NCBI RefSeq assembly: GCF_014356525.2 | Contig: NC_052509.1 | Span: forward strand, 30,398,436-30,462,435 | Source of the DNA: Nilaparvata lugens | Lineage: Eukaryota; Arthropoda; Insecta; Hemiptera; Delphacidae | Direction: 5' to 3' | DNA: 64,000 bases | In this document: in pieces, positions 11,279 to 24,240 of the stretch | How the letters are laid out: the number at the start of each line of letters is the position of its first letter | Numbering within the stretch: position 1 is the first letter of the stretch | Translations under genes and position numbers: made by a program | Notes under the pieces: generated by a model | The model's input: the letters and a program-made list of their open reading frames with translations, nothing else | Told to the model about the DNA's origin: nothing | Databases searched by the model: none

Positions 11279-12363
11279 CAGTGGCGGCTCGTCCTATGTG
11301 TTCAATGGTTCATTGAACCCCCAGAATTGAATCAACTTCCTATACAATGATGAATTTGCAACTCAAATAATTATATTTCTATTTTATTCTCATTAAATTA
11401 CATCACAACATTTTTCATCTACGTAAACTTAACGTTGGTGTTTTGCTGCCGGTGCCTGGGATCCCGGAGTGGCTTGCTTGATACAGCACCGAATGGGATG
11501 ACGAGACGCGTGGAGGTGGAAAGCAGTGTGTTCATTCCCCGATGTGAACCCAAAAACAGGGCTGGGTGAGGTAGTGGAACGGAGTAGGGGAATCGGTTTG
11601 CTAGCACGGATTTGGTTCACAATCCTGTCTGAACCAATTTTGCACGAGTTCATCCGAGAGTAGCCGAACCTAGCCGAGGCAAGTGAAGCATTCGGTAAAC
11701 CTCGGAATGAATTGTGAATATTCGTGCGTGATACGGATTCAGTAGCAGTGCCATCTTGAACATAACCAATAAATTCAAATTTGGTGGAAGTAAACAGTAA
11801 AAAAGCGGTAAACAAGAAGTAGAAAGCATGACAGTTTTGAGGTTATACAATATGATTTCGGGTATATATATATATTATACTGTATACAGTTGTGATAGAT
11901 TTCACTGCATTTCTCGTTGTATAAATTGTTTTTGCGTGTAGAAGAATATAGTAATTTCTAGTGTGTTTCGTGTATTCGTGAGTATTTCTAGTGTGTCCAT
12001 TTTCTTTTAGTGAGAGTGTGAATATAATTTATTGTGTTACCGTAACAGCATTTTGATGAAGAAATATGAATAAGGTTCAGTATTTGTTAAATACAACCAA
12101 TATTGATATTGAGGGTAGGTGTAAAATAAAACATAATGGTGACCAACTCCCGAAGTAAAAATCAAGCAAGAAAAATATGAACAGGACAAAAAATTTATAT
12201 TTGTAGAAAATATGCTCAATCTTTGGGGTGTGATTCCTTAAAATTATTATTGATCACCTTTACACTTGATTATGCTCAATCAATACTCTATATCCTCTTG
12301 ACCTCTCTCTCCAATAGATCATGAGGTTGAACCCCCAAGCTAGAAGATCACGAGCCGCTACTG
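11279..12363. mobile_element. Non-autonomous hAT-type DNA transposon (1085 bp)
   Basis: The ends are CAGTGGCGGCTCGT (11279-11292) and ACGAGCCGCTACTG (12350-12363), inverted repeats with one mismatch over 14 bases. It is flanked by the perfect 8-bp direct repeat CCCTTAAC at 11271-11278 and 12364-12371. An 8-bp duplication and CAGTGGCG-type ends are hAT hallmarks. Internally there is no transposase; the ORFs of 60-128 codons carry no recognisable motif. TTGAACCCCC occurs near both ends in direct orientation. Confidence 0.88.
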
Positions 12364-12371
12364 CCCTTAAC

Positions 12372-13750
12372 CCTATTTTGTCAATAAGTTGAATTTCCAC
12401 ATTGTTGATAATCGATGTGGCAACCTTGCAATGCGTGAAAAAGATAGCGCCATCTGCTTTGTTGAATCATACACAAGGATAGCAACACCATTGCAAATCA
12501 CACACTGCAATTTTATAACGTGGACCTCCACTATATATACTCAAAGAATACTTTTGAATAACTATGTGATAACTGTGACCGTTGCTGGCCGTTACTCTGT
12601 ATCTGAGACAAAGAGAAGCTGCTGATAATCTTGCACATAATTTTTGAGAGATCATGATAGACAAGCAGGTTTTTGGTTAAAGATTCTGATATCATCATTA
12701 TTTTTTGAGTCATTTCACTTTTCTCTTAGGACTTAATTTCAACTATTTTCAAAATATTCTCAAAACTTCATCATACAAGCATCGTTATTGCAACTCAACT
12801 AAAATTAATTGCAAATTAGAACTAGTCTCCCATTTTCAAAAAAGTGGAAACAGTAAAAGTGGGTGAGGCAAAGTAATCGAATTTGCAAGTCACCAACAGT
12901 TGCAAAAATAAGGGAAACCATTCAGTTTGCCTTTCGCTGTTCTTCCACCAATTAAAAATGCTATAAATGGCATAAATGAGGAAAACTCCATCTTTCTAGT
13001 AAGGGTCGTGTGCGTGTGTGGGTGTGTTCTCGAGTGAAAACTCGAGTGGGAAAGGAAATGTTAGCTGAGGGGATTTGAAGCACTGCCACTACTGGAACCT
13101 TGTAAACTCCTACTGAGTTCCCCATACAATATTTTCTTCTGAAAGCTCTACTTCTCATTATTTTTCAACTGAACAGAGAGAGAATTGGGTGAGTGAGAGA
13201 GATTTTCTACTGTCACAAGCATCGAGGTGGAATCGCAATTAAAAAATATATCCATATGCTGACTTCTCATTATTCACTGACGTGGCACATTTTCCAACTT
13301 TCTTGGTGATCATACAAACAAATAAGTCATCACCTGTTTCTGAGAAGAAGCAAGGAACACTTGTCACTCATCAACTCTTCAACCTTCCAGTAATTAATTT
13401 TAAAAAAAAAACTTCGTCACATTGAAGTTGTTGGAAGTTTACAGCTTCTTTGTAACATCTTAGTTACATCTCACTTTGTTGTTGGAGTGACCAAGTAATT
13501 TGAATACGATCTTGGCAGAATGTCACTTCTAAACTATGTAACTTCTCTTCATATTCCATAGTAATCATTCATTTTCGGAGCGTATTTGTTGGTTCATTAC
13601 TGAGTTGTAGAAATCGTAGGAAAACATTCATCATTAATCTATAATGATCAATGCATTTCCACAACGAAGAAACCCTACATTTTATCAACAAACCGTTATT
13701 AGTTAGTAAGTTATTAAGTTATTAACTTAGTAAGTTATTAACTCTACAGA
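12372..13750. other. No recognisable gene
   Basis: Only short ORFs of no recognisable family. A GTGTGCGTGTGTGGGTGTG run lies near 13006. Nothing else stands out. Confidence 0.5.
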
Positions 13751-14040
13751 TTTATTAACCCTTAATTAGGTCTACTTATGAAGAAAGGCGTTCAATATCA
13801 ACATCATCAATAAAAAAATTATGATATTATAAAATATACAATATACTAATATTATAATCAAACATGATAATGAGTTGCTATTTGTATTTTAGTGAGTAAG
13901 GAATTATTCAGTAGAAAATTAACAATCGAAATTAACTCTTCAAATTTATCAACCCTCAATTAGGTCTACTTATGAAGAAAGGCGTTCAATATCAACATCA
14001 TCAATAAAAAAATTACGATATTATAAAATATACAGTAACA
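13751..14040. repeat. Direct duplication, ~194-bp spacing
   Basis: AATTAGGTCTACTTATGAAG followed by AAAGGCGTTCAATATCAACATC begins near 13764 and again near 13958. The spacing is about 194 bases and the ~90-bp copies are nearly identical. Confidence 0.8.
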
Positions 14041-16172
14041 TCATATAATTTTTTTCTATAAACACCTTAGTTAACCATTCATGTAGAGACCCTCAACATA
14101 CTAATTTACATAACACATTAATTCTCACTAAGTTACGTGGCGCTTGCATATATTATTCGTTTATTCCTTAATTCCTGTTCCACTGCGATGTTTATTCAGG
14201 CATATATTGCAATTCTCATTTATAGTTGACGAAGATAGATGTTTCCAGTATGAGTTTATTTAGATAGTTCCTTCATTATTTTCTTCTGCTGTTCCGTGAT
14301 AATTCCAAGATGGTTCCTTTATAATAGGTGATTAATTATATTGAATTCCAGAGTATTTGAATAGTTGGATTTGTTACAATCATTCTATTTGATTACTTAG
14401 AGTAGTTCGACCGCTGTTTAAACGGATTTGGAGAGAACATTTTTAGAAAAGCTTTACGAGAAAATAAAACTGAAAACTGGACGAATCATGTAGAATTCAG
14501 AAGAAAACATATAAAATAATTACTCTATGAAGAATCTACATCTTATAAGAAAATCGAACAGACCAGAAAAATTATATAAAGAATAACCGCACTCGGGTAT
14601 GGAAATTAAAACGAAAAAATATTGAATGAGTACATCCCCTCCATAATATTTTCAGTGATCAGAGAATCATTGAACATGCCAGACAAGAAAGGCGTAACTT
14701 ATAAGTTTTCTCTACGAAACTCAAAGCAGAACTGAATCAAAAATTGAAAGACCTCATTCACTGCTCCAATCCGAAATACATGCAGCGTATTGACAATAAA
14801 TGATAGAGCGACAAAGAGGAATAAATCAGGCAAGCTGCATAACTGACAGAGACAGAAAATCAAGAGAGAGAGCATTGAAACTAGATAAATATAACCGTTT
14901 TGTATGAACTATTTAACAGTATTGAATTACGTCAGAGCGGAGTATTTTAAATCCACCAATGAGAGTAGATATTTAAATTTCATGTAAATTGAAAAGATGG
15001 AAGTGTGGTTGTAAAAGAATAGGGTAAGATCCATACCCACTTACTTGCCAGAGGTCACCAGGGACTCAACCAATTTTGAGAGTACAACACTAGATCCCTT
15101 TTTAAATTATTTACGTTAAATATCTGACGTTGTTGGAATAATTGAAAATGAAATTTCATAAGAGTCAGTGAAGTCATAGTATGACATGAGTCATTGAATT
15201 TGAATAATCTCATTGGAAAATATGACAGCATCCCACCAGAAAAGGCCTAGGACATCGAAACGAATCCAGTTCGCCATCGTAATTGTGAAAAATTGACAGG
15301 TGAGTTTATTTGAAAAGTTTTTAAGGAGGGCCCTCAGTTCTACGAATAATCACAATTAGATGAAGCTAGCTCTTTGAAGGGTTATTTGAATATTAATAGT
15401 GATATCAAAACTTGCGCAAGTCTTAACATGTAGAGGGAATATTTTTGAGAACCATTTATGAGATTAACTATCTAAATATGCACAGATAATATATCTATTC
15501 ATATTTGATTTATTATGTATGCTCACTCATTAATCTCTTTCATCAGCGATTTATAAGAAGTTTTATGAAGCTCATGTTCATAAGATGAATTGATTCATCT
15601 GATTTGCACCAGAGGCCTAACCCAAGCCCTGAGATATATATTTTGATATTCATATTTTTCATATTTATTGGAAGTAAGATTTTTAAGTTCTATTCGACAA
15701 GCAACAGCAAGTCAACAACTGAGCTGTATAAGTTGGAAGTATGTATGCTGATTAAAAAAGCACATGATATTAATTGATGCTAATAAGCAAAGTAAAATCT
15801 TTTAGTGAGCTATCTGTGATATTTTTCAATATATATATTTTCTCCTGTTATTTTCATATTTTGTTGCTCTTTTTTTTTTATTACTGCTCATTGATATTTC
15901 ATTTAATTATATTTTTTATGTTAAATGGTGTACCCTTTATTTATCACCCTGTCTTCATGCATGACCAATCTTGTTATAGTCTATTTTATTACCAGTATTG
16001 ACCTATTATTTAAATTATCAACCAACTGTATTCTTCACCAAATGAGTTTGATAAATCGGCGATATACAGCATTGATTATTAAATCTTTGAAAATAATTCT
16101 ATACAAGTAAATGAGATTTACTTGAGTTATTCAGAACTATCTAAGCAGATTTTGGAAAACTCAAGGGTCATA
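14041..16172. other. No recognisable gene; last part possibly decayed LTR
   Basis: No ORF above about 75 codons and no family match. The stretch 15800-15900 (CTGTGATATTTTTCAATATA, then a T-rich run) loosely resembles the T-rich part of the 2-kb LTRs (near 3495-3550), which would fit the LTR remnant that follows at 16173. Confidence 0.35.
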
Positions 16173-16575
16173 GTATTAAGTTGCAGCAGCAATACAAATT
16201 AATAGAATTTATAAGGTATTCTGATAGAGTATTGCCTTTGATTCCGCTTGGTATCATCTTGCATTGCTGACCACTTTGTCGGATGGTGCCAAGTGGCATT
16301 GGTGATGATACCATATTGTCTAGTACAGAAATCAAAGCCTTTATATCTATCTACCTCTCCTGCATCTATATTTGTGGAGTCAACCAAATCAGTCATAAGA
16401 ACTGTGAACTGTTGAAGCGGCCGACGTTTGCAGCCATCGAAAGCAGAGAATTGTTCGAGCTCCTGGAAGAGCTGGTAAGAAACTGGTGTTACTTTTCTTT
16501 CAGGAGTCACGGAAATATTAAATCTATTCAAAAATCTTTGCTCTACCGACTGCGGCCAAGCAGGGCACATGTGAT
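16173..16575 (+). repeat. Divergent LTR 3'-end fragment, copy 2 (5' LTR remnant of the decayed element)
   Basis: Paired with 8949-9350. It carries GCTCTACCGACTG at 16540-16552, all 13 bases complementary to the tRNA-Lys D-arm. It stands about 575 bases before the decayed gag start at 17152, close to the spacing between LTR and gag in the complete element (43380 to 43957). It is therefore probably the end of that element's 5' LTR. No PBS is recognisable after it. The ORFs on both strands here are treated as chance. Confidence 0.5.
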
Positions 16576-17151
16576 GTCAAAAATAGGAATTTGTCATGAT
16601 AGGAATTTGTCATGAATGAATGATGGGCAATGAGAAACTATTTGTGACTACAAGCAAGAATATTTTTTTTGAAAAGTAAGTGTTTTTATGTGAAAGAGGG
16701 TGATTATTTTACTACTTACATTTTTTTGAAACAATATTTTAGGATATTTTATGAGCCCTAATTCCTGAATTTTTTCAATTCATTCACAAGTCAAGTATAA
16801 GCCACTTAAAAAATAATATTGGGTACAATCAGCAATAAGTTAATTGGAGTTTGGCATTTGATCATTTTTTATATAACATTATTTGTAAAAGAAGGCCGTA
16901 TAGTTATAAATACAGGCATACTAGGCAGATTAGCAGATCTAGGAAGAAGATAAGATATAATAAGCTTTAAATTACATAGCAATTAATAAATACCTGATTG
17001 TTTTTGTCCTTGTTTTGAAAACTTTTATCACTGTCACCACTCTATTCACTCACTTATACACATGTAAATTCTATCTTGTAGACCACTATAGAGGACTTGT
17101 TAGCCAAACTTTTCACTTTTTTAAATTTTTGACAATCATTATAATTTTAAA

Positions 17152-18760
17152 ATGAGTCTCTCTTCATCCGGGCAAGTTGATGTAGCATACACACTGCCGA
17201 CGGTGGAGGTAGCAGTAGTCGATGCTGAGGGGGGCACTATGGAGTCCACTGACCAGATATCTCCAGTCACCGCCATGAATCCTGGGAACAGTGACAAATT
17301 ATCAAATATCTCCCAAGAATCAATAAGGAGGATTAGGTTGGAGGGGGTTCTCAAATCATTCTCTACCATTTTAGGAAAATAATGGCCAGAGTAATAAAAG
17401 AAATAAAAGCAGAAGCTATGGAAATTGAGGATTCGGCTAAAAGTGCAGTAGAGCAGGGCATGAAAGAGACTACAGATAAAATACAGGCAGTAGAGCATAA
17501 GTGTGATGACATAAATAACGAAGTGGAGAGTTATAGGGAGGAACTTGAAGCTATGAGAGATTTAAAAATGGAAGATCAGGCAGAAATTACAAAACATTTA
17601 GTGGCAAGGATAGAAACAGTTACATGTAAATTAAACAAACGGATAGACAACCTATCCATACAAAAAGACACATAGATACAAGAATTGGGAACCAAAATTG
17701 AAGCTGATTGTCAAAACGATATTCAAGAGCAAGTTGCAATTGAGACTCAGAATATAACTTCCACTATAAACAAAAATTCTAGCATCATTGAATCAATTAA
17801 TAGTGAACAAAACAGTACATACTTGCAGTTAAATAAATTAAAAACTGATATTAATCAGAGCAGAGAGTCTTGCAAATCATTAGAGGTAGCTATTCAAGAA
17901 CAACACTCAGCTTCAACAAAATTGAATCAAGAAGTAGAAATCAATAAAAATTCAAACAATGATCAATAGCAATGAACGCATGATAAATTGATAGAATTAG
18001 AAAATCAGATTCCACAAAGAAATCCAATAATCCATTCAAATGATATCATCAATTCAACAGGCATAGTGAATGGATTAGGTCGGTTTGACAATACAGATTG
18101 CCATCTGCAGCCGAAACCGTTTATTGATCAAATAAAACTAGTTCAAACTCTAACACCCATCTTCTGGAATATGTGGCAACTCCAATTGACTAGTTTGTTG
18201 GGTGGTGAACCTCTGTTGTTCTCCCAGATCCATTATCACAAATTCAGGATGTTGGACAAATTCATTGCATCTTTCCTGGAACAATATTGGAATAAAAATA
18301 GACAATGGGTTGCACTAGCCAATATTATATCATGTGAATTTAATCCTAGGACAGATGACAAAAACCAATTTTGTTACCACACTTCAGCTTAAGAATTCTC
18401 TACTGGGACAACCCATAAACGATTCCGCTCTGGCAAATATTATTTTGAAAAAACTTCCTTTCCGAGTCAGAATGGCACTAGCTACACAACTGATAACCGG
18501 CTGTAAACATCTGATCAAGCACCTACATGGTATACAATCTGTAATGGCAGTACCTAACCACTAACCAGACCAATCATACATTCAAAGTCATTATCATTCC
18601 AATGCTAACCGATATGCTGACCAATTCTATGAACCACAGCCATATGATCGCCCTAGAGTGGCACCTCATTTTGAACGTTGCAACTACAACAACCCCAGAG
18701 GAAATAAAAATAATGGGAATTTCCAGAATCGTTCGGCAAATCATTATTCTTATTATGCTC
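17152..18760 (+). pseudogene. Decayed gag of an LTR element related to 43957-46110
   Basis: The ATG at 17152 opens an N-terminal section. After a frameshift near 17380 comes a coiled-coil region with KSAVEQGMKETTDKIQAVE and the signature TVTCKLNKRIDNL, matching TVTCELNERIDNL in the complete copy. In-frame stops occur at 17673 and 17967. The CA-like part follows: GLGRFDNTDCHLQPKPFIDQ, FLEQYWNKN and INDSALANIILKKLPFRVRM, with another frameshift near 18355. At the position of the stop codon at 45208 in the complete copy this copy has a Lys codon. At about 18750 the reading is broken by an inserted retrotransposon fragment. Not functional. Confidence 0.8.
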
Positions 18761-19352
18761 ATCTTCATCCTCATTTTTATTATGGTGTTGCTGCCTGGGG
18801 TAATGATACGAATGTAGATGAACTATTTGTGTTACAGAAACGAGCAGTAAGGGTCATTGCTAATGTGAATACTCGTTTTCACTGTGTAGATTTATTTTAA
18901 AAATTCAAGATTTTGACAGTACCAGCAATCTACATTCTTGAATGTCTTATGTATGTAAAAATTAATTTAGCAAGTATTTCTTTAGATAGCAATGTTCACA
19001 ACCATTACACTAGAAATTCTGAATCTCTTAGAGTGAACCAGTGCAATTATGCAAATACATTGAACTGTTTTAAGGAGTTCGGTATAAGAGCTTATAATAA
19101 GCTTCCTGCACATTTAAAAGAGCTAGAAGTGGGTAATTTCAGAAGAGCCATAAAAAAGATGTTAATAGAAATATGTCCATATAGAGAAGAGGAGTTTCTA
19201 ATTTGAGGGTATTTTGTTTGATGTTTGTATGCTTATGTCTGTATTATTATTTCTTTGGATGTAAATATTTTCATTTACCATGTTTAATCTATGACTATGC
19301 TATGCATTTGTATAAATGTTTTCTGCAATAAAGAAATCTCGAATCTTGAATC
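18750..19352 (+). mobile_element. 5'-truncated jockey/CR1-like retrotransposon fragment inserted in gag
   Basis: It encodes only the C-terminal end of a non-LTR reverse transcriptase: FYYGVAAWGND, LQKRAVRVIANVN, then, after a stop at about 18898, IRAYNKLPAHLKELEVGNF, ending at 19206. A short 3' UTR ends in AATAAAG followed by TCGAATCTTGAATC. The gag reading resumes at about 19353 (GCAGGC...TATTATGATGGCC, matching 45735-45765). The exact left junction and target duplication are unclear. Confidence 0.75.
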
Positions 19353-20010
19353 GCCGCAGGCAGGTTGAAGGAATTATTATGATGGCCATGATCATTTGAA
19401 CACAAATGCCAGACATACAAAAAATAATTGTAATAGAAATTATAACCCGCCACCACAACAAGAACTGATCCACCACTACAATACCCTGCCACCAAGGAAT
19501 AAAGTCAACCATGCACCCAAACTATCCCGCAAAAAACAGCCTCTGTTGAGCTTATTATTTCCCCCCGAAAATATCCTGCTGGCAATCACTACAACACAGA
19601 AAATGATCAATAGCAACACAAATCGAAGCAGTACTCCCCACATAGACCAGCATGCAACACAATCAAATCAACATAAAGAACATAACCACCACTGCAACAA
19701 CCCACCACTAGATTCACTACCGGCGACTACTCAGCATGTCAAGGACCCCATAGAGGACCAAGAGGATGGCACCAGGATGAAAATGAGGAGCATGCATTGC
19801 AAGGCCCAGAGACAGAAAGTCAGGCGGAAGCGACCAGGGAGGATTAGTGCACGCCGACACCATCCACACACCCAGTTCAAGCCATGCCAGCAGGACACCA
19901 AGATACTGGACGACCAACACCAGGATGACAGAGGACAGGAAAGGACCGAAAGCACCAAAAGCTGTTTCATTCATTTTCTAAGAGAAATATCTCATTTCAT
20001 ACTCCTTTGA
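19353..20010 (+). pseudogene. Continuation of decayed gag into the Arg-rich section, in a single frame
   Basis: The 19396-20010 frame starts in the Gag C-terminal low-complexity region (PPPQQELIHH) and passes LLSLLFPPENILLA. It runs without a stop into the basic repeats (CKAQRQKVRRKRPGRISARR). In the complete copies these two sections are in different frames. Similarity to the others stops at about 19956, before the membrane segment, so the 3' end is lost. The nominal start codon is TTG and not a real initiation site. Confidence 0.7.
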
Positions 20011-22431
20011 GATTTTTATACATGAGATTCATAATAGACTAAACAACTGATCTAGTTTTGGCAAGGTCAAACATGTTAATTAACACAGATAAGGGAGTCA
20101 AGGAACTGGTAAGAGTAAGAAACTTGAGTAAGTTGGTGTTATCTTATCTTATCACAACTAATTGGAAAATCTAAACCCAGCTTGTTTCCTGCTCACTTGC
20201 AGTCTACTCTTCGAAGTGTACAGTAGCATGTTTGCTCTTGTCTCTCTTGTACTCTTCGTCCAAACGTGATGTCTTCTTTCAAACTCTACCTTTCATCACA
20301 GGATATACAAGATCTTGTGAAAGGAATCAACTTTGATGAGCAATTATCAGAGGGGGAAGGATATATAAGTGATACCTCAACAGATTGCCCATACATTAAT
20401 ATGTGGCATGATATTGATTCATACAGGTATAACTACCTCACCTACTCCTAAACGTTTTAAAACTATTTGAGTGTTGATTCATGTTTCTCACAAAACAAAG
20501 TTTATATTAATTTTCCAAGTTTTATTTTTATCTCTATGGATGCCATTCTCAATGACTATTATTTTATCAATAATTCAAATTTGAAACATTTATCATGAAA
20601 GTTATTTGAGTTTTTAAAAATATTTGTTTATATTGTTTGTCTTTATTCTTGTCTCAATTGAAGAAATTGAAAAAAATGTGTTCTTTAGAAGTATTGTCTT
20701 GTTTTAAAAGCAGAGTAAAATTTTATTTTTGTAAAAAAATGGATATTCTTAATGAGAAAATGTTACAGTAAGTCATATTTTGGAATTATCCTAGCAGGAT
20801 TGCTAGATATTTATGAATTTCCTTGTTTATTGTAAATATTATTATTTGAATTATGAGTTATTATGCTGATTTATTTTTTTTGAAGAGTTGTATTTTTTTT
20901 CATTCATCTCATATTCTTATTAAAGATATCTCTTTTTATACCCCTTTGATGTTTCCCAACTTTGACAAAGTAAAGGGGCTTGAACCATTTTTACAATGGT
21001 GACCAAGAGAGAAACATATTGTAATCAATTCATTCAGGAAGCAATAGATATAGTTTTGTAATTTGAGATATTTATGTGTTAATAAAACAAATACTATAGT
21101 AAGTGAATGTTTTGATTATTTCACCTTACTCACCTTATCCTACTCTATACACACATAGTGAACATTCAAAATGGAACATAATATATTAGATTAATTCATA
21201 CAAATATTGTGACACTATTATAGAAAGGTGGTATTAAACAAAATAGGTACTTTATTTTATTTGGTATAGTAGGCACCAATAAAGTGGAGAGATGAGATAA
21301 TTTTTCCATCAAATTATTAAAAATAGACATAGTTCAATCATTATTTTTAATCTATTTGGAATGGTTACCACAGTCTCACCTACTTATTTATTAACACTGA
21401 CTGAAAATGATGCCCACATGAGCTCTTGGCTTGTGCACAGGTAATGATGATAACAGGTGAGTAGACCTTCAGGTGGGTTGTAAACCAATTTCAAACTCAA
21501 AAGTTATATTCAAAGATCTTTGGTCACCCTTACAAAGGGAGTACCAGGCCCATGGAGCTGAATTTGGTAGCTTATCAGCCATGGAACAATTCATATTTGA
21601 ATTTACCGCCTTAAACATCTATTGACATGCAAAGATAAAGGGGAAAACTATTTTTAAAAATATTATTATCTTATCATAGAGATCAGATAAGACGTGTCAT
21701 GACATGATAAGGATCGAAAATTAAAAATTTATAAAGGTCAGGTTAGGTTAGATTAGATAAGGGCCAGACATGTCTGAACATTCCTGCTCCAGGGCCCAGG
21801 ACCGGCTTTTTATATCTACTCAGGATAGTGGTGAAACTATGATAGCACCAGAGGTGTCTCAAACACAATTGTTAGTACATAAACGTTTTGAGAGTGATTA
21901 AAAAAAAGTTAAAACAACAGAACTAAAAGAAGTCAACCTTATTATTTTACGTTCATTTAGAGAGGCTTTTGTTTGAGCCGAATTAAAAATGTAAATAAAG
22001 CTTTAAGCTATTATTATATAGTAAATGCTGAAAAAAGACAGGCTCCATCACCAGGAATACTATAAATTCTATGAGGCACCAGTAAGCCACTGATTTTCAA
22101 TAGTTCAATCACTTCCATTATGTTAAAAATCAATACGTATGAAATTCATTAGCTACAGAATGAAAAACCTTTGATTGCGGTGTCCTCGACTACTACAATA
22201 TGAATAAGCATTTGGATCAAATATAAGGAATTACTCACATCTCTCATCAACTCGTATCTATTATTCACAAAATATCAACAAAAAAAGTCATATTGGCTAA
22301 CATTTCTAATCAAGGCACATTTGTATCTCAGCTATTCTTGAAGATATTGACTCAATTTTTTTCAAATGGAAGAGAAAGAAAAAATAGGTGTCGCTAGCCT
22401 GATTTCAACAAAAAAAAAATTCTAAATCAAT
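20011..22431. other. No recognisable gene
   Basis: Contains a 61-codon ORF at 20266-20451 (acidic, LVKGINFDEQLSEGEGYISD) of unknown nature. A dispersed repeat at about 22306-22412 is present inverted at about 37815-37925 (share ATCTCAGCTAT and CTAGCCTGATTTCAAC). A short GGTTAGGTTAGATTAG tract lies near 21742. Otherwise AT-rich without features. Confidence 0.5.
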
Positions 22432-23451
22432 GGTCGCCAACTTATGAGTTTGTGAGCTAGAATAGCATTTATAAATCTTCTAGTGAGCTACCAAGAAATA
22501 TTAGACTGAAGAAAGTACGGTATGCAAAATGAAATGAATTTCACACTTTTATTGCATACAAAGATACATTTCTAGTGTTGAAATCTACTTATCTCATAGC
22601 AAAAAGTATAACAAAAGTTGAAATGTACATTTCAATGAGAGCAGTGGAACTCTTTTTGGTGTTCAAGTATTTTCTTGATGTTTGGAGTGTATGTTGTAGC
22701 CGCCATTCTGATGTAGTTGTCCAATTGTTCATCAGTCAGTCAGTTCCTATATAGATTTCTTATGAATTTCATACTCGAGAAAGATGCTTCACACTAGTAG
22801 GTAGAGCTGAACATAGCTTTCAACCTCATTGCAACTTTAATAATATTTGGATATTTTTCTTTGGGGACTTGAGGCCAAATATTTCCAGTTGTAGAAAGTG
22901 ATCTGAGAGACTGATCATTTTGAAAATCCACAAATTCCATTTCAACTGAAGCCTGATCACCACCAAAATGTTCCACAACATAAGCTGCAAAATCTTCTGC
23001 ATCGATCAAAAGGAGAGTTGATGAATTGCACCATATTCGATATGCTTTTAAAATCTTGAAATCGTTGATCAAACTGTTGTCACAAGTCTGAAAGAATTGT
23101 AACGTATTCTTGGTTATTGCTGCGGTGCTGTAGAGGATTTTTTCGTCATTATTTTTCTTCAGACTGGGAAAGTGTCTATAATCAAATTGGACTACATTCT
23201 TTTCCCACATCTCGAGCTTCTTGGAAAACGATTTTACAGTTGAAATCATTCCACCGATGTCCGTATCTTTCCCTTGAAGCTGCAAATTTGAATCATTCAA
23301 CTTCTCAGTTATATCTGTGAGAAATGCAAGATGTTGTAGCCTAATCATGCTTCTCAACCCAAGCATGTTTGACAACCTAAGCATTCTTGTGTGAGCTACC
23401 AAAAACTACCCCACGAGCTACCGGTAGCTTGCGATCGACTGTTTGGCGACC
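22432..23451 (-). mobile_element. Short hAT-like DNA element with transposase remnant
   Basis: The ends GGTCGCCAAC (22432) and GTTTGGCGACC (to 23451) are inverted repeats, and ATCAAT stands on both sides (22426-22431 and 23452-23457). A 6-base duplication is short for hAT (usually 8), so the boundaries may be off by a base or two. The interior carries a C-terminal transposase fragment on the minus strand. The unit is about 1.0 kb and lacks the catalytic N-terminal half. Confidence 0.65.
22637..23402 (-). pseudogene. C-terminal fragment of hAT-family transposase-like protein (GTF2IRD2/ZBED-like type)
   Basis: The 202-codon minus-strand ORF 23402-22794 reads HLAFLTDITEKLNDSNLQLQ, then VKSFSKKLEMWEKN, and ends VPKEKYPNIIKVAMRLKAMF before SSTY. 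This is the usual order of the hAT C-terminal part in transposase-derived proteins of animals. A TAG stop at 22794 interrupts the reading. Immediately after it the same frame continues with CEASFSSMKFIRNLYRN, a stop, and LTDEQLDNYIRMA, which is the dimerisation region (family form S.Y.CE..FS.MK). The N-terminal zinc finger and first catalytic residues are absent. It is a nonfunctional remnant unless spliced to exons outside. Confidence 0.75.
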
Positions 23452-23925
23452 ATCAATAAAATTAAAGGCACTTCAAAAATCTCACATGAACTAACCTTAT
23501 TATCAGTACTCAGAGAGTATTTTTACTCCTCATTCACTGTTGAAATACTTGTATCTTGTATTCTTTGCTCATTTCTAACATTTTAATCTAAATTAACTTT
23601 GTCTCAGAATGTCTTTTTTGTAGTAAACAATTTACATTACTGTACTCTAAACGATTAAAATATAGTATCAACTGTGATAGCGATAGCCTGTGATGTAGTT
23701 CATTGGTGCAGGATGAATCGATGTGCATTGATGGTGCATGGGATTATCGATTTATTGATATCAATAATTTTCCCTACGAAACTCCTGCATCGATTTCAGC
23801 TTTTGATATAAGTTTACTATTGCTTTACAATAATTAGTCCAGTCACTATATACATTGGTGCATGCAATTTATATTGTAGTTTTATTTCTGATTTTTTTAT
23901 ATATCATTTGGGTACATAAGAGAAG
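23452..23925. other. No recognisable feature
   Basis: AT-rich spacer between the hAT and P-like elements. GATGAATCGATGTGCATTGA and similar AT/GC-mixed strings near 23712-23780 contain short ATCGAT palindromes only. Confidence 0.4.
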
Positions 23926-24066
23926 TCCAGAACTAAGGAACTATAAAGACTGGGTACACGCAGTCGCCATTTTGAGTCATAGCATAGCATTCGTTTCATC
24001 GGCTTGTATTGCTTTGCTTTGACAGTGGTGATTATATTTTTATATTTTTAATAATTCTAATTCATT

Positions 24067-24240
24067 ATGGTAGGGTGCTCGGCAATAAATTGTGCCAATA
24101 AAACAGAGAAAGGGTTTTGCTTGTTTAGATTTCCCACAGATAAAAAAAATAAAGGCAATTTGGCTTCAGATTTATTACTCTATGTTGAAAGCATTTTCTA
24201 TTTTACTAATTGATTATCTAAAAACATAAAAAACAATATT
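24067..24240 (+). pseudogene. THAP-domain start of P-like transposase (fragment)
   Basis: ATG at 24067 gives MVGCSAINCANKTEKGFCLF followed by RFPTDKKN. This is the N-terminal half of a THAP C2CH zinc finger: Cys4 and Cys9, then the aromatic/RFP segment. The expected Trp after RFP appears as AIWLQIYYSML in a frame shifted by one base near 24150, so the reading is broken there. The remaining Cys and His ligands are not found before the inserted retrotransposon. Its position inside the terminal repeat indicates that it is the transposase first exon rather than a host gene. Confidence 0.6.

Noticed and set aside
19717..19974. Minus-strand ORFs opposite the Arg-rich section (also 46210-46580 and 52739-53206)
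   Set aside because: Complement of Arg/Pro-rich codons gives long open frames by composition; the plus-strand sense is supported by conservation among three copies.
20266..20451. 61-codon acidic ORF as a transposase N-terminus
   Set aside because: Superficially like acidic N-termini of piggyBac-type proteins, but there is no continuation, terminal repeat or TTAA pair nearby.
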